Shown here: piece after piece, positions 46,287 through 55,228 of the stretch
How the letters are laid out: each line of letters opens with the position of its first letter
Numbering within the stretch: position 1 is the stretch's first letter
Assembly (NCBI GenBank): GCA_947499975.1
Contig: CANMQE010000002.1
Location: 1 to 64,000 of the forward strand
Source: an uncultured Sphingomonadaceae bacterium
GTDB taxonomy: Bacteria > Pseudomonadota > Alphaproteobacteria > Sphingomonadales > Sphingomonadaceae
Direction: 5' to 3'
DNA: 64,000 nucleotides
Program-made: the position numbers and the translations under genes
The notes under the pieces: generated by a model
The model's database searches: none
Told to the model about the DNA's origin: nothing
What the model saw: the letters and a program-made list of their open reading frames with translations, nothing else

Positions 46287-47173
46287 ACATGATCGTCGGC
46301 TTTCTTGGTCTTGGCCGGATGGGCGGCCCGATGGCCGCCCGCCTCGCCGGGAAATGCGATAACCTGCTGGTGCACGACATGGCGGATGAAGCCGTCGCCG
46401 CGCTGGTGGCCGAGGGTACGCAGGCCGCAGGCAGCGCGGCCGCGCTGGGGCGGCAGTGCGACGTGGTGTTCACCAGCCTGCCCACACCGCAGATCGTGGA
46501 GGAAGCGGTGCTGGGGAAGGGCGGCGTGATGGCGCAAGGCCGCCCACGCATCCTGTGCGATCTTTCCACCAGCGGCCCGCAGCTGGCCGCACGGCTGGCG
46601 CAGGAACTGCCCGATGTCGCCTGCCTCGATGCGCCCGTATCAGGCGGCATCGCCGGGGCGAAAGCGGGCACCATCTCCATCATGGTGGGCGGGCTGGGGT
46701 CTGCCTTCGAGGAAATCCGCACCCTGCTGGATGCGATGGGAAAGCCGACGCACATGGGGGAGACACCGGGCGCGGGCCAGACGATGAAGCTGGTGAACAA
46801 TCTGCTGGGCGCTGTCGCCATCGGGGTGACGGCGGAGGGGATGGCCTTCGGCATCAAGCAGGGTCTGGACCCGGCGCGCATGATCGAGGTGCTGAACCAG
46901 TCCACCGGCATCAATTCCGCCACGAGGGACAAGTGGCCGCGCGCCGTGCTGCCGCGCACTTTCGACTTCGGCTTCGCCGCCGCTCTCAGCCTGAAGGATA
47001 CCCGGCTGCTGCTGGACGAGGCCGAAGCTGCGGAAGTGCCGCTGCCAATGGGAAAGATCGTTGCGGACTACCTTGAGCGTACGCTGGAGCGGGAAGGCAG
47101 GGACGCGGATTTCACCGCGATTGCCAAGGTGGTGGAGGAGGCTGCCGGGCTGGACCCAGAACGCAATTCCTGA
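46283..47173 (+). CDS. 3-hydroxyisobutyrate dehydrogenase-like enzyme
   Basis: This 296-residue NAD(P)-dependent dehydrogenase starts with VGFLGLGRMGGPMAARLAGK. It has DAPVSGGIAGAKAGTISIMV and the catalytic lysine K169 in MKLVNNLLGA. The family acts on beta-hydroxyacids (3-hydroxyisobutyrate, tartronate semialdehyde and others). It overlaps the upstream gene if GTG at 46283 is the start, which fits the GGAG spacing; the ATG at 46289 is nearly equal. It is the last gene of the GMC operon. Oxidation or reduction of a hydroxyacid released by the hydrolases would fit. Confidence 0.9.
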   Translation: MNMIVGFLGLGRMGGPMAARLAGKCDNLLVHDMADEAVAALVAEGTQAAGSAAALGRQCDVVFTSLPTPQIVEEAVLGKGGVMAQGRPRILCDLSTSGPQLAARLAQELPDVACLDAPVSGGIAGAKAGTISIMVGGLGSAFEEIRTLLDAMGKPTHMGETPGAGQTMKLVNNLLGAVAIGVTAEGMAFGIKQGLDPARMIEVLNQSTGINSATRDKWPRAVLPRTFDFGFAAALSLKDTRLLLDEAEAAEVPLPMGKIVADYLERTLEREGRDADFTAIAKVVEEAAGLDPERNS

Positions 47174-47243
47174 CGCCAGGCGGACCGGATTTCACAATCA
47201 GGGTTAACGCGATTGCCACCGCCGCCCATCGGGCGCAGGATAA

Positions 47244-47651
47244 ATGGCGATGCTCGTTCTCGCTCTCACTCTCACTCTTGCCGCGCAACTGGCGGCAGAC
47301 GCGCTGCCCACTGGCACGTATGACGGCACCTGCCTTTATCCCGAGGCGGTGCAGGAACGAGCCGCGCCGGGTGAACTGGTGGCGTGTAACCAGGCACGCG
47401 TTAACGCAGACAGCATCACCTTTGGCCGCAGGGGATGGCAGACGCACACCCGCTTCAACGGCGCTTTCCAGGGCGACAGGCTTACCGTTACCTCGGTAAC
47501 GCTGCCCAATGGGCGAGCGGTAGACGTGCGCGGCGTGTGCGAGATCTATCATGCCGATAATGCGGTCTCGACAATCGCCTGCACCGCCACATCCACCCGC
47601 GGCAGCATGGCTGCCAATTTCGTGGTTTCAACGATCAACAACGCACGCTGA
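47244..47651 (+). CDS. Exported protein of unknown function
   Basis: I do not recognise this 135-residue protein. It has a short signal peptide (MAMLVLALTLTLAAQLAADA) and a mature beta-rich domain of about 115 residues with four cysteines (GTCLYPEA, VACNQA, GVCEIY, IACTAT), which could form two disulfides in the periplasm. It begins 70 bases after the dehydrogenase and is convergent with a TonB-like protein gene. It may be a bystander to the catabolic genes. Confidence 0.65.
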   Translation: MAMLVLALTLTLAAQLAADALPTGTYDGTCLYPEAVQERAAPGELVACNQARVNADSITFGRRGWQTHTRFNGAFQGDRLTVTSVTLPNGRAVDVRGVCEIYHADNAVSTIACTATSTRGSMAANFVVSTINNAR

Positions 47652-47673
47652 GACCGGCGTTAAAGGCGCGGCC

Positions 47674-48543
47674 TCAGCGCAGGTCAGCCCAATTCACGTA
47701 GTAGGACCGAACGGGATTGCCAGCGGCATCCTCTGCGGGATGCAATCGGGCGCGCTGGCTTATGTGCTCGCAGGCGATTTGATGAATGTCGGAATCAGGC
47801 TCTGTACCCATGATGTGACAGCCATCCACATCGCCATTCACATCAACGATCAGGCGATAGCGAATCGCCATTCTCTGGCGCATTCCGCGCGGGAAATCAT
47901 CGATTCGCAGCCAATGATATTGTTGATTGGCGGCGTGCGCGAAACGGCTCAGGCTGTCTTTTGCCTGCTGGTCAATATCCCAGTGATCGGTCAACTCCCG
48001 CGCGCATTCTTCCAGTGCAGCAAGCGGCGGTCGCATCGAGCCTGTCTCCAGTACGAATTCCTGCTCCAATCCGTCGATGAAACCGATGCGGTGCACCTGC
48101 TCCTCGATATCCGGGCGCGACCAGCGCTCCACCGCGCGGCCCCTGCGCATTTCCCTTATCTCAACACCCTCGGGCAGAGGGCCAAAAGTAATGGCCCACG
48201 TCGCCAGCAGTGTGGGTGTTCCTTCAAACTCGGCTTGCGCGATGGGCAGTTCAAGCTCTTCGACTTCGTCCAGGGCAATGGTGACCGTATCCGGATGATG
48301 GGCAATCCGCGCCAATTCGCCCACGGCAGACAGGAATACAAGTCCGCGCGGTTCGTAAGCCGTGATGCCCAGCAGAGTTTCCTGCTCTCCCTCGCCGAAC
48401 GCGCGGGAAAGACGGCAACTCTCCTCCGCATATTCGAGGACCCAATCCCCTGTCGGTTCGAGGTGGATCATGTCCTGTGCAGCAGCATTGAAAGGGAGCA
48501 GCGAAAGCACAGCACTCGAGAGTATGGCGAAGTGATTGTTCAT
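47674..48543 (-). CDS. Exported protein with TonB-like C-terminal domain
   Basis: This 289-residue protein has a signal peptide (MNNHFAILSSAVLSLLPFNA) and a mature part with a TonB-like C-terminus: MAIRYRLIVDVNGDVDGCHI, then ACEHISQRARLHPAEDAAGN and RSYYVNWADLR. This domain is found in TonB but also in free periplasmic proteins. There is no N-terminal anchor helix apart from the signal and no proline-rich linker, so it is not a standard TonB. GGAGAAAAG precedes the start at 48543. Its link to the TonB-dependent receptor further on is unproven. Confidence 0.6.
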   Translation of the reverse strand: MNNHFAILSSAVLSLLPFNAAAQDMIHLEPTGDWVLEYAEESCRLSRAFGEGEQETLLGITAYEPRGLVFLSAVGELARIAHHPDTVTIALDEVEELELPIAQAEFEGTPTLLATWAITFGPLPEGVEIREMRRGRAVERWSRPDIEEQVHRIGFIDGLEQEFVLETGSMRPPLAALEECARELTDHWDIDQQAKDSLSRFAHAANQQYHWLRIDDFPRGMRQRMAIRYRLIVDVNGDVDGCHIMGTEPDSDIHQIACEHISQRARLHPAEDAAGNPVRSYYVNWADLR

Positions 48544-48589
48544 CGCTTTTCTCCGTTCGTTGATGCCTGTTCCGCTCAAGGTCGCTACC

Positions 48590-49375
48590 CTAGATATCGT
48601 TGCGGATCGTTGCCAGCGCGCCGCCGTCGATCTCCCACTTCGCGCCGTTTACATAGCTCGCCTCGTCACTGAGCAGGAAGCTGACAACGTCGCCCACCTC
48701 ACGCGGCTGGCCCACCCGGTTCAGCGTTGCCGTCTGGCCCAGCTTGTCCATGCCTGCTTGCACATCACCGTCGAACATCTGTTCCAGCATGCCCACCAGC
48801 AGCGGCGTCTCGATCACGCCGGGCATCACGCAGTTCACCCGCACGCCCTTTTGCGCCACCTCGCTGGCCGCCGTGCGCGTCAGGCCGACAGCGCCGTGTT
48901 TCGCAGCATTGTACGCACACGCCCCTGCCAGCCCGCGTTCCGATCCAATGCTGGCGGTGTTCACCACCGCGCCCTTTCCGGCGGCGACCATGTGCGGGAT
49001 GACGAAGCGCAGGCCCAAGAACATGCTGCGCAGGTTCACGCGGATGATATTGTCGAACATGGCGATGTCATATTCGTGCGTGGGGGCCAGATCCCCCTCG
49101 ATCCCGGCGTTGTTGAAGAAGCCGTCCACCTTCCCGAAGGCGGTGATCGCTTCCTTGGCGTATCCTGCAACCGCATCCTCGTCCGCGCAGTCGGCCACGT
49201 GGGCGATGGCTGTGTGGCCATCGACGGTAAGCTGCGAGACGCGCTCCTCCAGCCGCTCGCCATCGATATCCACCATCAGCAATCGTGCGCCTTCGCGGGC
49301 AAGGATCTCGCAGGTTGCAAAGCCGATGGAGCCTGCGGCACCCGTTACGATGATGGCGTTTCCTTCGTGGCGCAT
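48590..49375 (-). CDS. Short-chain dehydrogenase 1
   Basis: This 261-residue SDR has cofactor loop IIVTGAAGSIGFATCEILAR and catalytic GACAYNAAKHGAVGLTRTAA with tyrosine and lysine in place; the preceding VVNTASIGSERG supplies serine. D37 after the second strand (MVDIDGERLEE) predicts preference for NAD. It is the last gene of the long minus-strand run, 4 bases after the 70-residue gene. Substrate unknown. Confidence 0.9.
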   Translation of the reverse strand: MRHEGNAIIVTGAAGSIGFATCEILAREGARLLMVDIDGERLEERVSQLTVDGHTAIAHVADCADEDAVAGYAKEAITAFGKVDGFFNNAGIEGDLAPTHEYDIAMFDNIIRVNLRSMFLGLRFVIPHMVAAGKGAVVNTASIGSERGLAGACAYNAAKHGAVGLTRTAASEVAQKGVRVNCVMPGVIETPLLVGMLEQMFDGDVQAGMDKLGQTATLNRVGQPREVGDVVSFLLSDEASYVNGAKWEIDGGALATIRNDI

Positions 49376-49379
49376 CAGG

Positions 49380-49592
49380 TCAATCCTTCGATTTGCGGAA
49401 TGGCAGGGTGAGGAGGAAGAACGCCAGTTTCGGCGTCATCAGCTTGAGAAAGTTCTTCGCTTCTTCCGGCGTGAGCGTGGCGGTCATCGGCATGGTGCCA
49501 TAGACCTTGCCCTTCAGAACGAGATCGTTGCCCTTCCGCTCTATCTTCGAAACCTGCATCAGTTCGGACTTGTCTGCGGCGTGGATTTTCAT
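49380..49592 (-). CDS. Small conserved-looking protein in catabolic run
   Basis: This 70-residue protein starts MKIHAADKSELMQVSKIERK, has GNDLVLKGKVYGTMPMTATL and ends with TPKLAFFLLTLPFRKSKD. The last part is hydrophobic and could touch the membrane. I do not recognise the family. It overlaps the flavoprotein gene by 4 bases and lies 4 bases before the SDR, so it is certainly part of the operon and probably translated. A helper of the flavoprotein is one possibility. Confidence 0.75.
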   Translation of the reverse strand: MKIHAADKSELMQVSKIERKGNDLVLKGKVYGTMPMTATLTPEEAKNFLKLMTPKLAFFLLTLPFRKSKD

Positions 49593-51166
49593 GCGACACG
49601 CACCTCGTCGAAATCGATGCCGAGGTCGTCTGCCGCCACCATCGCGGTGGCGCGCCCTGCGCCGAACACGCCGCCGCCCGGATGCTGGAACGGGCCGACG
49701 AGGTAGAGGCGGTCCACCCCCGGCACGCGGTACTGGCCAAGGTCGGGCGTGGGCCGGTGGCTGCCGGATTGGTAGGTGGTGGTGGCGATGCCGTGCAGAT
49801 CACCGCGCAAAAAGCTGGGGCTGGTGCGCTCCATGTCGACGGGGCTGTCGCAGTGATAGTCCAGCACGGCCTCGGGCACGTTCTCGATATACTTGCCCAT
49901 CTGCGCGATCATCTTTTCGGCAAATTCGCCCTTCGCCTCGTCCCAGCTGCGGCCATCCTCGCGGGTGTAGGGCACGTAGTCCCACGCGTGGAAGATCGCC
50001 TTGCCTTCGGGAGCGCGGCTGGGATCGTGCTGGGTCAGCTGGCCCACACCCACCAGCGGCGTGGGGCTCATATTGCCATAGCGAAGCTCGTCAAAGGCGC
50101 GGCGCATATCCTCGTACCCGGCGGGCATCAGCTCGTACATCACGGCGGATAGGTCCTGCCCGTCATGCGTCCTTGCCCTGAACTTCAGCGGCGCATCCAG
50201 CGCGGCATGCACGGTGAAACAGGCGGCATCGGTGATGTGCGTGCGCTTGGCGCGGTGGCCGACATCGGCGGGCAGCGCATCCACCATGTCGGGCAGGATA
50301 TGCGGGTGCAGCGCGCCGATGATGCAATCGCCCGCCATTAGCCGCTCGCCATCGTCCAGCACCACGCCGGTCGCACGGCCGCCTTCACTGGTAACCTCGC
50401 GCACGCTGGCGCTGGCGCGCACGCTGCCGCCGTGATCCTTGATACAGGCGATCAGCGCGCTGGTAAGGCTGCCGGATCCGCCAACCGGCACGCCAAAGCC
50501 GTATTTTTCGAGGAAGCCGAGAAATACATAGGCACCGATGCCTGTGGCCTTTTCGTCCGGCGAGACGAGGTTTTCGCCCGCCACGCGGCCAAAATGGGCG
50601 CGCACCTTTTCGTGCTCGAACAATTCCTCCATCAGGTCGAAAGTGGAGACCTGCGTGGTGCGCCACATCTCGCGCCCCTCGGTGGACTGGTCCATCATCG
50701 CGGCCTGCGCGCCCTGCGGCATGGGCGGGGAATAGAGGCCCGCCTGGATCATCGGCAGCCATTCGGCGGCCTGCTGGCTCATCTCCAGAAAGGTTGCCGC
50801 GTCCTTTTCGCTGAAGCGCGCGATGGCGGCGGCGGACTTCGCGGCGTCGCGGTGCAGCGGCAGGGTGGTGCCATCTTCCCACACGCTCATCATCGGCACA
50901 TCGGGGAAGATATATTGCAGGCCATACTTCGATTTCAGGCCGAGGTCGTCATTCGCCAGCAGCGGATTGCCCTGGATGAAGATGTGGCTCATCGAATGTT
51001 GATCGTGGTGAAAACCGGGCCGCGTCAGTTCGCGCGTCACCACGCCGCCGCCGTGCCAGTCGTTGCGTTCCAGCACCAGCACGCTCTTGCCCGCCACCGC
51101 AAGGTAGGCGCCCGCGACAAGACCGTTATGACCCGATCCGATTACGATGATGTCTGCATCTGCCAT
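49589..51166 (-). CDS. Phytoene-desaturase-like FAD oxidoreductase
   Basis: This 525-residue flavoprotein of the COG1233 group has IIVIGSGHNGLVAGAYLAVA, then GKSVLVLERNDWHGGGVVTR, and at the C-terminus YLVGPFQHPGGGVFGAGRAT, the closing FAD motif. Such proteins desaturate or oxidise large hydrophobic substrates such as carotenoids or terpenoids. No crt genes are nearby, so a catabolic substrate is likely. The start at 51166 gives the Rossmann strand directly; the longer reading to 51211 adds 15 residues without ribosome site. It is in the middle of the minus-strand run. Confidence 0.9.
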   Translation of the reverse strand: MADADIIVIGSGHNGLVAGAYLAVAGKSVLVLERNDWHGGGVVTRELTRPGFHHDQHSMSHIFIQGNPLLANDDLGLKSKYGLQYIFPDVPMMSVWEDGTTLPLHRDAAKSAAAIARFSEKDAATFLEMSQQAAEWLPMIQAGLYSPPMPQGAQAAMMDQSTEGREMWRTTQVSTFDLMEELFEHEKVRAHFGRVAGENLVSPDEKATGIGAYVFLGFLEKYGFGVPVGGSGSLTSALIACIKDHGGSVRASASVREVTSEGGRATGVVLDDGERLMAGDCIIGALHPHILPDMVDALPADVGHRAKRTHITDAACFTVHAALDAPLKFRARTHDGQDLSAVMYELMPAGYEDMRRAFDELRYGNMSPTPLVGVGQLTQHDPSRAPEGKAIFHAWDYVPYTREDGRSWDEAKGEFAEKMIAQMGKYIENVPEAVLDYHCDSPVDMERTSPSFLRGDLHGIATTTYQSGSHRPTPDLGQYRVPGVDRLYLVGPFQHPGGGVFGAGRATAMVAADDLGIDFDEVRVA

Positions 51167-51179
51167 GTGCGGTAAACCT

Positions 51180-52325
51180 TTATAAACAGGCGGAAAGTGC
51201 AATGTCGGCAAGCTTGCCCATGCGTTCGATATTGGCCGCTTGCGTCATCACGCCGGCACTGAGGAAACTGAACGACAGGTCCGCCTCGGGATCGACCATG
51301 AACATCGTCGATCCCGCGCCGTAATTGCCGAAAGTCTCCGGGCTGGAGAGCCGGCCGAACAGGTGCTGGAACACCCCTGTCCCGCGCACCTGGAAGCCGA
51401 TGCCCTGGTTGGCAGGCGGCACTTCCCAGCCTGCGCGCAGGGCGACGCCGCGATAGAGTTCGTTGGGCTTGTCACCCGAATGCACACGGCGCGCGAGGCG
51501 CACCATGCGAGGGCTGAGGATGCGCACTCCTTCCAGCTCGCCTTCGCGCCGCAGCATCTCGGCAAAGCGCCACAGGTCGCCGCAGGTGGAGGCGCAGCCG
51601 ACATGCGGGGCCTCGACATCGGGATCTTCAAACAACGCGTGATCGCCCTCCAGATTGCGGCTTAGGTGCTTGATGGGCACGGTGCCGCGCATGTCAGGGC
51701 GCACGTGGCGATTATTCAGGTCGGCGCGCAGGCCCATGCTTGTGTCGTGCATTTTCAGCGGCTGGAACAGGTCTTCGGTCAACAACGTCTGGAAGTTGCG
51801 CCCTGCAGGATCGGTGCGCACCAGCGCCGTGCCCATCAGAACGTGGTTCACCAGCGGGGAGTAATCGCACCGCTCCCCCGGCGGCGTTGCACCGTGGACA
51901 TTGGCGATGCTTTCTTCGAACAGTTCCTGCAACCGGTCCAGATACATGCCCGGCTTCGGGCTCCACACGCCCGGCATACCGGCTTGGTGGGTCAGCAGGT
52001 GGTAGAAGGTAGCTTCCTCGCGCGGCTGGCCGGTGAATTCGGGCAGCACCTCGCGCACCTTGGTGGTGAGCTGGAAGCGGCCTTCTTCGATCGCGCGCAT
52101 GATCAGCACATTGGTGAAGGCCTTGGTGACGGAGAACAGCGAGAACACGTCCTCGCGTTTCAGCGGGCGCCCGCCGCCGTCGTAGGCGTGGCCGATTGCC
52201 TCATCGAACACCACTTCTCCGCCGCGCCCCACCTTCACTACCGCGCCGAAGTAATCGCCGCGCGCGATATCGGCCTCGATGATGGTTTTCAGATGATCCA
52301 GCCGTTCCTTCCACATTGCCGTCAT
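51180..52325 (-). CDS. Class-C beta-lactamase-fold serine hydrolase 1
   Basis: This 381-residue protein has the SxxK nucleophile motif at S65-K68 (FSLFSVTKAFTN) and a tyrosine motif in CDYSPLVNHVLMGTAL. It has no signal peptide, so it is a cytoplasmic esterase or transesterase of the EstB/LovD kind and not a true beta-lactamase. It begins 4 bases after the SDR2 stop, at MTAMWKERL, and ends 13 bases before the flavoprotein. A second, different member of the family is encoded at 53964-55208. Confidence 0.88.
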   Translation of the reverse strand: MTAMWKERLDHLKTIIEADIARGDYFGAVVKVGRGGEVVFDEAIGHAYDGGGRPLKREDVFSLFSVTKAFTNVLIMRAIEEGRFQLTTKVREVLPEFTGQPREEATFYHLLTHQAGMPGVWSPKPGMYLDRLQELFEESIANVHGATPPGERCDYSPLVNHVLMGTALVRTDPAGRNFQTLLTEDLFQPLKMHDTSMGLRADLNNRHVRPDMRGTVPIKHLSRNLEGDHALFEDPDVEAPHVGCASTCGDLWRFAEMLRREGELEGVRILSPRMVRLARRVHSGDKPNELYRGVALRAGWEVPPANQGIGFQVRGTGVFQHLFGRLSSPETFGNYGAGSTMFMVDPEADLSFSFLSAGVMTQAANIERMGKLADIALSACL

Positions 52326-52329
52326 CGCA

Positions 52330-53082
52330 TTACCCCGCCGCAATGATGCCGCCGTCCACGGCCAGCATCGCTCCATTGATGAAACTCGCCTCGTCGCTGA
52401 GGAGATAGGCCGCTGCGCTGGCCACATCATCCACCGTGCCATTGCGGCGTAGCGGGATGTTCTTCGCGCGCTGCGCGTACTGCTCTGGCGTCACGAAGCC
52501 CTCGGTCGCTGGCGTTGGCACACTGCCGGGTGCCATCGCATTCACGCGGATGCCGCGCGGGCCAAGCTCGCCCGCCAGCACCTTCGTCAGTCCAGCGATA
52601 CCTGCCTTGATGGTGGTATAGGCCCCGGTGTTGGGTCGCCCGCGATAGGCAACTGGGGAGGAGTAGTTGAGGATATTGCCGGTCGTGCGCTCGTCGCGGT
52701 GGGCGAGGAAGGCCTGCACGCCCCAGAACACGCTTTTCAGCCCCGCGGACAGCATGCGGTCCAGCGTGTCCTCGGCCACCTGCTCGATGGGTTCGTACAC
52801 CAGCACGCTGGCGTTGTTGATCACCGCGCGCAGCGGCCCTGCATCCTTCGCAAAATCCGCCGCCACCTGCATGAAATCCGCGCGGCTGCCGCAATCGGCG
52901 GCGTAGGCGAAAGCTGTACCACCCTGCTTGGCGATGCCCTGCGCAACCTTCGTCGCGCTAGCCCCGTCGATATCGACGATGCCGACTATCGCGCCCTCGC
53001 TGGCGAGGCGCTGTGCGATGCCTGCACCCAGCCCGCGCCCCGCGCCTGAGATCAGGATCGGCTGGCCGAGGAACCTGCCCAT
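52330..53082 (-). CDS. Short-chain dehydrogenase 2
   Basis: This 250-residue SDR has the cofactor loop ILISGAGRGLGAGIAQRLAS, serine in NYSSPVAYRG, then the catalytic tyrosine and lysine in GAYTTIKAGIAGLTKVLAGE. VDIDGASATK at the end of the second strand predicts NAD. Its start overlaps the SnoaL-like gene stop. The two SDRs of this operon are clearly different proteins and may act on different steps. Confidence 0.9.
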   Translation of the reverse strand: MGRFLGQPILISGAGRGLGAGIAQRLASEGAIVGIVDIDGASATKVAQGIAKQGGTAFAYAADCGSRADFMQVAADFAKDAGPLRAVINNASVLVYEPIEQVAEDTLDRMLSAGLKSVFWGVQAFLAHRDERTTGNILNYSSPVAYRGRPNTGAYTTIKAGIAGLTKVLAGELGPRGIRVNAMAPGSVPTPATEGFVTPEQYAQRAKNIPLRRNGTVDDVASAAAYLLSDEASFINGAMLAVDGGIIAAG

Positions 53083-53504
53083 CAGGCTGCCCCGTCATCC
53101 ATGCCGAACAGCTTGGCGGTGTAGTGGCTGTCCATATATTCGCGCATCGCGTCGATCTTGCCGTCCGCCACCTCGAACACCCAGCAATAGTCATTGTCGT
53201 AGATCTTGCCGTCCATCGTCTTGCCGGTGGAATTGCTCTCCACGCACACCCACGGACCGGTGGAGAACATGTTCTGTACGTGGATCTTGGGATCGCCCGG
53301 CTCGAACATGCCGCGCACAGGCGCCAGGAACTTGTCGATGATGTCCATCCCCACGTGCCTGCCGGAACCGGCGATATCCTTCACCTTCGGCTCCCACACG
53401 CTCTTCTCGTGATAGAAGCTGCGCAGTTTTTCCAGATCGCCGGAGGACAGGACCTCGAAGAAATTCAGCACCAGTTGCTCATTGGCATTCGCGGCTTCGA
53501 CCAT
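53082..53504 (-). CDS. SnoaL/NTF2-like protein
   Basis: This 140-residue protein has the cone-shaped SnoaL/limonene-epoxide-hydrolase fold pattern: NEQLVLNFFEVLSSGDLEKL, then SFYHEKSVWEPKV, and a C-terminal IYDNDYCWVFEVADGKIDAM followed by REYMDSHYTAKLFG. Such proteins are epoxide hydrolases, isomerases, cyclases or dehydratases. The start ATG ends at 53504. It overlaps the SDR2 start, so both are translated together. Exact reaction unknown. Confidence 0.87.
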   Translation of the reverse strand: MVEAANANEQLVLNFFEVLSSGDLEKLRSFYHEKSVWEPKVKDIAGSGRHVGMDIIDKFLAPVRGMFEPGDPKIHVQNMFSTGPWVCVESNSTGKTMDGKIYDNDYCWVFEVADGKIDAMREYMDSHYTAKLFGMDDGAA

Positions 53505-53529
53505 CAGGAAAATCCTCTCATTGCATTCA

Positions 53530-53952
53530 TCAGCTGTCGGCCGCTTCGGCGTCGATCTGGATGAATGCCTCGTTCGCGATGCGGAAGCTGTCCACCGCGG
53601 CAGGGATGCCGGCGTAGATACCCACCTGCAGCAGCACCTCGCGGATTTCCTCCTTGGAGAGACCATTGTTCAGCGCGCCGCGAATATGGATCTTCAGTTC
53701 GTTCTCCCGCCCCAGCACGGCGATCATGGCGAGGTTGATCAGGCTGCGGTCGCGCAGGGACAGGCCGTCGCGACCCCAGTTCCAGCCCCAGCAATACGTG
53801 GTGACGAGTTCCTGCAACGGCTCGTTGAAGGGGCCGCTTTTGGCCAGCGCCTTGTCGACATAATCATCGCCCAGCACCTTGCGGCGTATTTCCATGCCCC
53901 GGTCGAACATTTCCTGTCCGGTCATCTCGGGCGGCGTCTTGTCGTCACTCAT
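53530..53952 (-). CDS. Carboxymuconolactone decarboxylase-like protein
   Basis: This 141-residue protein matches the CMD family: NEPLQELVTTYCWGWNWGRD, then LSLRDRSLINLAMIAVLGRE and NNGLSKEEIREVLLQVGIYA, GIPAAVDSFRIANEAF. There is no CxxC, so it is not an AhpD-type peroxidase; it is nearer to PcaC. PcaC decarboxylates 4-carboxymuconolactone, but no other protocatechuate genes are here, so the substrate may be a related lactone or beta-keto acid. It lies 11 bases after the serine hydrolase 2 gene. Confidence 0.88.
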   Translation of the reverse strand: MSDDKTPPEMTGQEMFDRGMEIRRKVLGDDYVDKALAKSGPFNEPLQELVTTYCWGWNWGRDGLSLRDRSLINLAMIAVLGRENELKIHIRGALNNGLSKEEIREVLLQVGIYAGIPAAVDSFRIANEAFIQIDAEAADS

Positions 53953-53963
53953 CGCGTGTCCTT

Positions 53964-55208
53964 TCACATTGCCGCGTAGACGGCATCGATCAGCCGCCGT
54001 GCACGCGGGCCGTTGTCGCCCACGGCATGCATCTGGTTGCAACAGTAGGAGAAGCCGAGTTTCGCGTCGGGATCGCCAAAGCCGATGGAGCCGCCAAGGC
54101 CGTGATGGCCAAAGCTGCGCATATTCGGCCCCATGTAGACCGCTTCAGGCGTGTTCAGCAGCACGCCGTTTGCCTGGTGGTATGGCCTGTCCTGCAACAG
54201 CTCCACCTGGTTGTGCTGCTGGGTAATCATGGCCTCCAGTTGCGCGTCCGACAACAGGTCCACCCCGTCTACCTCGCCCGTTGCCGCGCCGTAGATGCGA
54301 GCCACCCCGCGCGCATTGCCGTGGCCCGATCCGCTGGCAATCTCCACCTCGCGCCAGCGCGCCGAATTCATCGTGTCGTACCACGGCTCGTCAGCGTTCT
54401 GCAGGAAGGCGAAGCTGCGCAGCACCGCGCCATCCTGCCAGCCTTCGGGCGTGGTCGGCTTTTCCGGCATGGCCTGATCCTTGGCGGCGAACAGGCGCGC
54501 CTTCGTGTTTGGCAGCACTTCGGCGACGTGGGATTGCTCTTCTGCGTCCATCCCGCCGATATTGTATTCCGCATCCAGCGGGCCGGTGACATTCCGGCGC
54601 AGGAACGGGCCGATCGTCATGCCGGTGACACGGCGCATGATCTCGCCCAGCAGGAAGCCCTGGTTGTGAACGTGATAGGCCGCGACGGTGCCCGGCTGCC
54701 AAAGTGGCTCCTGCACCTCCAGCGCGCGGATGTAACTGTCGTAATCCAGGAGGCCGCCGGGATACATCACGTCGTTGGTCAGCACGGGGATCGCGGCGGT
54801 ATGGTCCAGCACCATGCGCACGGTGATGCCCTCCTTCCCGGCAGCGGCGAATTCCGGCCAGTACTGGGCGACGGGGGCATCGAAATCGACAAGGCCGCGA
54901 TCTGCCGCCATGTTGAAGGCGATGCCGGTCACGCCCTTGGCGACGCTCATCATGCAGACGGTTGAGTGCTTGTCCCAAGGGGCGCTGCGATCATCACGCG
55001 CCCAGCCGCCCCACAGGTCCACCACGGTTTCACCGTCGATCACGACGGAGCACGCGGCACCCAGTTCTTCCTCCTCGCGAAAATTCCTGACGAAGGCAGC
55101 GGCCACGCGCTCGAACCCCTCGACGACATGGCCGCGCAGCGGATAGGTGCCGCCGCGCGCCGCTACGTCCTCAGCGATATCGATCTGCGCCAAGCTTCGC
55201 TCTCCCAT
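53964..55208 (-). CDS. Class-C beta-lactamase-fold serine hydrolase 2
   Basis: This 414-residue protein has SxxK at S88-K91 (CMMSVAKGVTG) and tyrosine 178 in AAYHVHNQGFLLGE. There is no signal peptide. The C-terminus has FGHHGLGGSIGFGDPDAKLG, the usual HxG-type motif of this family. It is likely an esterase and differs strongly from serine hydrolase 1. It is the first gene of the compact part of the run; a palindrome (55229-55241) lies 20 bases upstream of its start. Confidence 0.88.
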   Translation of the reverse strand: MGERSLAQIDIAEDVAARGGTYPLRGHVVEGFERVAAAFVRNFREEEELGAACSVVIDGETVVDLWGGWARDDRSAPWDKHSTVCMMSVAKGVTGIAFNMAADRGLVDFDAPVAQYWPEFAAAGKEGITVRMVLDHTAAIPVLTNDVMYPGGLLDYDSYIRALEVQEPLWQPGTVAAYHVHNQGFLLGEIMRRVTGMTIGPFLRRNVTGPLDAEYNIGGMDAEEQSHVAEVLPNTKARLFAAKDQAMPEKPTTPEGWQDGAVLRSFAFLQNADEPWYDTMNSARWREVEIASGSGHGNARGVARIYGAATGEVDGVDLLSDAQLEAMITQQHNQVELLQDRPYHQANGVLLNTPEAVYMGPNMRSFGHHGLGGSIGFGDPDAKLGFSYCCNQMHAVGDNGPRARRLIDAVYAAM

Positions 55209-55228
55209 GTTCGCGGTCTTTTCGACTC

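Noticed and set aside
42706..47173. tRNA-Leu as attachment site of an integrated island
   Set aside because: The catabolic genes lie on the 5' side of the tRNA, no integrase is present and no repeated tRNA end was found further on.
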